Part shown: positions 57,344-64,000 of the stretch, one piece after another
Layout of the letters: each line of letters opens with the position of its first letter
How positions within the stretch are numbered: the first letter of the stretch is position 1
Source of the DNA: Rhodeus uyekii
Lineage: Eukaryota > Chordata > Actinopteri > Cypriniformes > Acheilognathidae
Assembly: GCA_037043235.1 (NCBI GenBank)
Contig: JAWRVZ010000240.1
Location: 502,001 to 566,000 of the forward strand
Reading direction: 5' to 3'
DNA: 64,000 bases
Notes under the pieces: model-generated
The model's input: the letters and a program-made list of their open reading frames with translations, nothing else
Database searches by the model: none
What the model was told of the DNA's origin: nothing
Made by a program: the position numbers and the translations under genes

Positions 57344-60035
57344 CTGGATTTACTGTTTCTGACTGAAACCTGGCAAACACCCGATGATTTCATCGAACTG
57401 AACCTTTTAACCCCTACTGGATATAGCTACCTGACAAAACCTAGGCTCAGTGGTGGTCTGGCTGTGATTTTCAAAAACAATTACAAAGTGACTACAGTTG
57501 ACGTTCTTGATGTTTCTAGCTTTGAATGTATGTCACTTAAACTTGGTGGTCCTGTTCCACTTCTGATTATTTTGATTTATAGACCCCCTAGATATAACAC
57601 AAATTTTCTTTCTGAACTGACTCTACTTCTTACTCTTGCCTGTGCCCAGCATGATAGAATCATGATGCTGGGTGACTTTAACATACATGTCGATTTTGAT
57701 TGTTCCTCTACTAAAGACTTTATGGCTGTTCTGGATTATTTTGAAACATCCCAGCACATTGATTTTCCTACTCATTCCCGTTCTCACACTCTTGACTTGC
57801 TTTGTACTGTTGGTATTGACAAAGTGCATGTCTAGGGTCATGACTTAGGTATTTCTGACCATAAACTAATAGTTTTCGATTTTTCACTCCCTTTTGTGAA
57901 ACTACACAAAAAAACCATGCTATCGTACCGTAATGCCGCTATTGCTGTCTCTGCTCTTCTTTCTTCACTCAACCTCTTAAATCCAGATAATATAGTCTCA
58001 ACCTATAATGTCTCTATTTGTAATGTTTTGGATAATCTTGCTCCGTCAAAAACTAGAATTGTTCCATCTACTCACTCCTCTCCTTGGTTCACTCCTGAAC
58101 TGAGATCCCTGAAAGCAAAATGTAGGCGTCTTGAAAGAATTTTCAAAAAAACCTCCCTTCATGTGCATTCCATGGCTTTTTCTGATGCAGTTGTGGAATA
58201 TAAAGAAGCACTTAACACTGCTCGTTCTGAATATCTCTCGGCTGTCATTAACAAAGCTAAATGCAAACCGAAGCTCTTTTTTTGGAAATAAATAAACTAA
58301 TTAAACCATCCTCAGTAGCTAATACTGCCACTATTGACCTCTCTGAAAATTTTCAGTAAAATTTTTTACAAAAAATTAATAACATTTAGCAAACATTTTC
58401 TACAACCACCTCCACCCGTTCAAATCCATGTCCGATAGGTCATGCACTCGACAATTTTTCACTCACAAATACATCTGAAGTTGAACAACTAATTATCAAA
58501 TCTAATTCTACCAGCTGCACTCTTGATCCCCTCCAAACATACCTTCTGAAAACCTTCCTCCCCTCACTCATTCAACCCATTACTCATATTATAAATAGAT
58601 CACTTGCCACTAGTTATGTTCCACAGGATTTAAAAGTAGCAGCTGTCACTCCGATACTAAAAAAGTCCGGCCTTGATAATACCATTGAAAAACAATTACA
58701 GACCAATATCAAACCTCCCATTTGTTGCAAAATTGCTTGAGAAGGTTGTTGCTACACAGCTGCAATCGTATCTTGAGCAAAACAATCTCTTTGAACCACT
58801 TCAATCAGGCTTTCGTCACAATCATAGTACAGAAACAGCACTTTTAAAAGTTCTAAACTATCTCCTACTGGTTGCTGACTCTGGTGGACACAGTGTCCTA
58901 GTTCTGCTGGACCTCAGTGGAGCCTTTGACACTGTGTGCCACTCAACGTTGCTTTCACGACTGTCTACAATAGGAATCACTGGTGAGGCTCTTCAATGGT
59001 TGAGCTCATACTTGTCAGATCGACAACAGTTTGTGAAGATAGGCAAGGTTCGATCAGTTACCGCTACTATCACTCATGGTGTGCCTCAAGGTTCTGTACT
59101 TGGCCCTCTCCTTTTTCTTATCTATGTGTTGCCACTCGGCCAGATAATCAAACAGTATGGTCTTAACTTTCATAGTTATGCTGACTATACCCAAATTTAT
59201 TTCTCGGTTAAACCTAACTCATCTTGTCTGCCAGTTTCTGTTACTTCTTGCCTACAGGAACTTAAAACCTGGATGAATAATAACTTTTTAAAACTCAACA
59301 CCGATAAAACAGAAATTTTGTTGATTTTACACAAGACCTTTTCATTGATTTTGAGGGCATTCAGATTAGACCTTTAAAAACTGCAGAATTTGGGAGTGCT
59401 TTTTGACTCCACGTTATTATTAGATTCACAAATAGGTATGACAGTTAAATCTTGTTTTTTCCATTTGCGAAATTTTGTTCGTATCCGGCGTACTCTTAGT
59501 GATGCCGAGACTGTTATCCATGCTTTTGTGACCTCCAGACTGGACTATTGTAATGCCTTATATAGCGGATTACCGATTAAATCAATACGCCGTCTCCAGT
59601 TGGTGCAAAACTCTGCAGCTCGAGCACTAACATTCAATAAAAAATCAGCGCTCATCACCCCCATTCTCAAACAACTTCACTGGCTTCCTGTCTCTAGTCA
59701 TATCGAGTATAAACTCTTGATTTTAGTCTATAAAGCCAGTCTTGGCACTGCTCCAAAATACCTTACTGAGTTAATCCAGCCATATGTTCCAGCAAGGACC
59801 CTCAGATCAAGCAGTGAAAAACTGTTTGTCATCCCAAAGTTTAGATGCTCTACTATGGGTGGAAGGGCATTTAGTGTTTCAGGCCCCAAATTATGGAATA
59901 AGCTGCCTCCGCTTATCCGTAACGCACCTACTCTCGTTATTTTTAAGTAGCAACTTAAAACTCATCTCTTTCATCTCAGTAAATAATTCTGTTTCTCACT
60001 TACTCATTCTACTTATTGGAATTTTTTAATAATTA
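57344..60035 (+). mobile_element. L2-type LINE, nearly full ORF2 but degenerate
   Basis: Begins inside the AP-type endonuclease (LDLLFLTETWQTPDDF, IYRPPRYN, MLGDFNIHVDFD, then a stop before GHDLGISDHKLIV). The connector follows (57896-58291), then frameshifted RT: NYRPISNLPFVAKLLEK, LDLSGAFDTVCH, HGVPQGSVLGPLLF and YADYTQIYFS, where the second catalytic Asp of YADD is Tyr. The C-terminal part is in another frame (59390-59950: SRLDYCNALYSGLP, LKQLHWLPVSSHIEYK). At least four disruptions; inactive. It abuts the DIRS end exactly, so one element probably inserted beside or into the other. Confidence 0.87.
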
Positions 60036-61703
60036 TTATTTTTTCTCCATGAGGTGCCTGATTGGAATGAGACACAGCACTCTTTTGTACTCTAACTAAT
60101 GATCAATTAATAAAAGATTAGCCAATCAGGAAACTCCCATGATCAGCACTGATGAAGTCAGGAGGAGGAGACTCAGGATCGTCACACTACTTTAACCCAT
60201 ATTGCTCAATACAACTCTGTACATTATTCAGAGTCAGTGTAGTAGTTTTTATGAACAGTCCAAAATGCCGCTTCACATTTCCCTTCTTCGAAATAGAGAT
60301 GACAGACTGGCAGATGAGAGGCAAACACATTTCGAAAATGACATAGTGAAAAAAAGTCCTCCTCCCACTCTGTATGGAAAGTGGAACATTTTTGACTTCT
60401 TTGCCCAGCTCCCCCACTCATTATTATACCCTTAAGTTCAGAAAAAAATTAATTAGAGGTTTTCTCACTAGCTTGCTGGAGTTTTGCAGCTCTTGGTGCC
60501 ATTATGTACATACGGTGTGACCTATGTGTCAGAAAAGGTCAGAGGTCAAACTTGCTGCCCTGTACGTCAATCAAGTGACACATTTCATAGTAAGGGGTGA
60601 CGTCTACTTTGTTAATTCCATGCAATCTGCCCACAACACCTTTGCGATCGACGTATTAGGCACTCCTGTTCTAGGCAATCTGGGATGTTGAGTAGATGAA
60701 ACTGATCAGAAAGATTTTTTATAAAGCTTTCTTTTATGGCAGAAGTGATAATTCTGTCATATTTGTAACAGGAAGCTGGTTTTGTAGTTTTGGCTAAAGG
60801 TAGTGTACACATGACTAGATAATGATCTATGATGTTATCGCTCTTCTGCAGAATTTCAACAGAATTAACATTGAGGTACGATTATGACAATGAGTGGGTA
60901 CTGACAGGTTACCTAGTTCCAACAGTGTTTAAAATGGCAACATAAACGTAAACCATGGTTGCTTGTTGCCACTAGTTCTTGTTGTGTTTGAGCTGTTAAA
61001 CTATATACATTACCAATAACCATCAGAATTTTAGGCAATAACAATATTTCTAATAACCTGAATGAAATCCAATTTGACCCTGTTTGTAGTGTAAATTGCT
61101 AGTCTTGTGGTAAACCTTCACCTTTGCAAGTTGTCTTTTAATAAATCTAAAGATATCTGATGGGTCAGTTGACCACTTGGACACAACATCCTTAAAATAT
61201 CTCCTCTGCAACAGACAAACTGCTGTACTTAGACATGAGAGAGAGAGATTTCCTCTTCACTGAAGTAACAAAATGTCACCAATAACAGCTGCTAACAGCT
61301 GATTTGCTCATATACAAAGTCACTCGTAAACCGAAGTATTACTGTATATATCTTAGGGATAGTAGTATTTTCAACCCAAAAAAGAGGTTTTAAGTCAGTT
61401 ATTTATATATTTTGTTGTAGTGTGTCAGTAGGAAATATCAATTTACATTTCAGAACATTCATTGTGTCATTAATTTTAATAGTTCAATGAAATGTTTGTA
61501 TGTCTGCACAAGGAGTCTGACAACAGCCGGTGCTTCACACAGATATCTGATCTCACCATCATTCAGTCCGTCTGTGATTACATGAAAAAAACAGAACAAA
61601 CTGAGACAGAATAAATCCAGAAGAACTACAACAGTGTCTCCAAGACATTTTAAGAAACATTAATTTAAAACTTAAACTAAGAAACCAATTATATATTAAC
61701 AAG
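60036..61703. other. Unassigned DNA
   Basis: No exon, structured repeat or RNA gene was recognised. Short ORFs lack family features and splice context. I looked here on the minus strand for further vasohibin exons and found none. Confidence 0.5.
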
Positions 61704-61704
61704 G

Positions 61705-61746
<42 letters not shown>
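61704..61746. repeat. (TA)n(CA)n compound microsatellite
   Basis: A run of TA units passing directly into about 14 CA units. Confidence 0.9.
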
Positions 61747-61748
<2 letters not shown>

Positions 61749-63174
61749 GTAGCAAGGGACAGGTGAGGGCAATTAATGACTATAGCAACAAACAAGGGGA
61801 ACTATGGAGACATAAAAAAAAATGGAAAACATAGCAAACACAGGAAGTGAAAAACGGGTACGATGGGAACAGAGAATTCACCAGTTCACACTTACACATA
61901 ATCAGATAGAGGGAGGAATATGTTAATTCTCCTCTCCTGATTGGAACGGCGTGTTGTTTGGATAGATTATTTGAATGTGTTCCTCCTGAATAAAATGAAC
62001 ATGACAAATGAGAACCAATGGTGGTTTCCATCCAAATTTAACTTGTGTGCAAAATTGGAGTATGGCATAATATGTTTGCAAATAAAGCAGTTTTATTGTC
62101 CAAAAAGGATGCGATCCAGAGAAAGATATTTTGCAAAATATATGTAATAACAATGGGAGTTGCTGCAGTCGGGGTCTTTTTCAAAATGCAATAAACGCTG
62201 TCATGTTCTCTTGCGTTCAGATGCTGGTGTTTAAGAACACAATCATGCGAGACGCTTCTGGAGGAATTAAACCAAATCGTTCTGATGACAGACTTTGGCT
62301 CAGGCATTTCTCAGAACCACCAAACCAACATTTGAGATGCTGAGATGTGATTGGCCCACTGGTTAATCCAGCCATCCAATCACAGCCTCTGATGAGGAAA
62401 AGTCATGTGAGTTTTTGGTTCACGGGTAGAAAACAGATTCACCACACAGATTTTCCTCGGCACAGCTAAATAAAACATCCTGGGTGCAGATTAATATTTC
62501 TGAAATAAATATTTATGTGAAACGCGTTAGGTTGCACAAAAGAAAGCCCAATCTCATGTAATCTCATTTTTACTTCAGTTCAAACTCTTGTGAGACCAGA
62601 TTTGATGTGCAATAGGAAAATGTTTCCAATCACCTATTTATATGTGAATTTAGGGATAATGCATAAAAATACTGCACATAGATGCACATAACTTCTACAA
62701 AAGCATTTTTTAATGAATTTAATGCATAAATCCTTCGATGCGCAACAGAAAACGATGTATTACAAACAATGTAAAAAAAAAAGAATCGAGCAGAAATCTC
62801 TATAGGCGCTTTATCGTTTCTGCTTATTTCATTTCAAATTGAAAAACAAATCATCAAAACATACAAGCACCATAAAGCCACTGCAGACTGTGATCATACA
62901 ACATTACATGACATGTGGATCAACATCAGCATCATCATCCCTCACTGCAAAACAAGATGTTCTTCCTCAAATACTGGAATAGGAAAGTGAATTCAATATA
63001 TGTCTTGCTTTCTGAAAAGTTTGAGAATAACTTTAAAAAAAGAAACCCTTTGAATTAGGTTTCCTTTTCTGACCCATTGACATATATTTGTTTCGTTTTA
63101 CGCACAAACTCTAAGCTCAAACATTTTGATGAAAACACTGAGTGGGAGTTTGATTTCCTGATGTGAAAGGATAC
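61747..63174. other. Unassigned DNA, probable intron 3' of the vash exon
   Basis: AT-rich, with no supported gene or repeat. If the vash exon at 63175-63263 belongs to a working gene this should be its following intron, but the next exon is not visible. Confidence 0.45.
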
Positions 63175-63263
63175 TGCAAGTCCCTGATGTATCTCTGAAT
63201 GGCTTCCAGGCGATGAGGAACGCTGCTGCTGGCCTGGAATGTAGGCACACTTGGTACTGGGAT
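63175..63263 (-). CDS. vash1: Single exon of a vasohibin gene (vash1 or vash2)
   Basis: An 89-bp minus-strand segment with a good acceptor (tctctgtag) and donor (ttgca|gtatcc). It translates as IPVPSVPTFQASSS, then VPHRLEAIQRYIRDLQ. This matches the vasohibin segment just before the YNHTGTQFFEI region. Vasohibins are tubulin C-terminal tyrosine carboxypeptidases (with SVBP) that also restrain angiogenesis; the catalytic domain would be encoded further 3'. The human vash1 gene is on chromosome 14, which mildly favours vash1. No other vash exon was found in the 3 kb downstream, or among the repeats beyond, so this may be part of a gene split by rearrangement or misassembly, or an orphan exon. 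Exon 1 would lie beyond the window. Confidence 0.75.
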
Positions 63264-63830
63264 CTACAGAGACACAGAAGAGTAACAGCAATCAGCAATC
63301 CAGACCAGGCTGATCATTCACCGTCAATGGATAATAAACACTTGGGGCTTTCCGTGTGTATTTTTGTGCAGTCGAGCAGTAACAGTGTCACTGTGCAGCT
63401 CAACTCACTGGATACTGATCAGATGCGTCTGATTCGATCGGTCTATAAGGGATGAATTAAAGGAATAAAGTCAGCAGGACAAATGGAAGCCAGTTTATAA
63501 ACCGGTGACACTTTACTGATAACACTCAGGGATGCTGTAATGCTGCAGGGATGAGCATTTCTGTCGGCCAAAACACATAAAAGCGTTGTATCTTATCACT
63601 TTCACTTCAATCGTACTCAAGTCAACATGTTTTTTGTTAAATGCCTGGAATAAGATCTGTGATGAACAGTTCGTGATAGTCTCACATTTTACTCTATGAC
63701 ATAAAACCTTGAGATTGTTTTAAAGCTTTTACTTAAAGCCTCTGATAACAAGTGTTTAAATGAGACTAAAGAGGTCACGTAGCCGTGGTGATGACGAGTG
63801 GGGGGCAATGGTGGACTTTACAGTGATGAC
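63264..63830. other. Unassigned DNA, probable intron 5' of the vash exon
   Basis: No repeat or exon recognised. Confidence 0.45.
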
Positions 63831-63834
63831 TGTA

Positions 63835-64000
63835 GCGAGGGGGGCGTGGTTCAGCGAGGTCTGTAGCGAGAGAGAGAGAGTCGGGAGACGAGCCGAGCGT
63901 AAGAGAGAAGTGAAACGAAACCGAGAGAAAAACGAAACCGAGAGAAAGAGGCGTGACTCACAGAGAGTGAAGCGTGAGCACCGAATGCGCATGTTTTGGT
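63835..64000 (+). mobile_element. LTR-like segment related to 50891-51150, cut by the window edge
   Basis: Shares aggggggcgtggttcagcga, aggtctgtagcg and gagagtcgggagacgagc with the segment 3' of the Gmr1-like element. What follows is purine-rich (repeated gaaaccgagagaaa). It may start another copy of that element beyond the window. Confidence 0.5.

Overview
The window looks like a piece of a teleost chromosome, most likely a cyprinid. Genes are split into many small GT-AG exons. The repeats are typical of fish: L2- and Rex1-like LINEs, DIRS elements, a Gmr1-order Ty3/gypsy element, a tRNA-derived SINE, hAT and Tigger MITEs, and many solo LTRs. The gene order fam181a - asb2 - ccdc197-like - ddx24 matches human 14q32.12 (FAM181A-ASB2-CCDC197-OTUB2-DDX24). 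OTUB2 was not seen. All exon models were hand-built from splice sites, reading phase and recalled family features; nothing was aligned or searched.

Layout, 1-26 kb (gene-dense, conserved): fam181a (+, 183-866, one exon); asb2 (-, 1504-7915, eight coding exons, 559 codons); a 3.3 kb spacer with a MITE and a solo LTR holding a SINE; a CCDC42-family coiled-coil gene that is probably ccdc197 (+, 11446-16506, nine exons, 372 codons), with a 0.9 kb minisatellite running into one 3' splice site; and ddx24 (-, 17185-24990, eight coding exons, 778 codons, plus a 5' noncoding exon near 25.6 kb) with three DNA transposons in its introns.

26-48 kb: a tandem segmental duplication. Unit A (about 26256-36313) and unit B (about 37206-47820) each hold one MS4A-like four-pass membrane protein gene followed by the same pair of retroelement fragments (Ty3/gypsy pol, then an L1-like RT piece). 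Copy A has an in-frame TAA in its third exon and an L2 LINE in its last intron. Copy B is open over 260 codons. Later insertions can be placed almost to the base by comparing the units: an L2 and a repeat with a nested hAT in A; a second DIRS element, four solo LTRs, a short repeat and a gypsy scrap in B.

48-60 kb (almost all retroelements): a degenerate Ty3/gypsy element with integrase before reverse transcriptase (Gmr1 order), a Rex1-like LINE, an antisense LINE scrap, a structurally clear DIRS element (inverted terminal repeats, internal complementary region, gag, deleted RT/RNase H, tyrosine recombinase), and an L2-like LINE. 60-64 kb is mostly unassigned DNA. It contains one orphan exon matching vasohibin (vash1/2) on the minus strand and an LTR-like segment at the window edge.

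I found no bacterial-type system, CRISPR array, rRNA or functional tRNA gene. The most informative unusual content is the paired MS4A duplication with its dated insertions, the two DIRS elements, the minisatellite and microsatellite tracts that abut coding splice acceptors, and the orphan vash exon.
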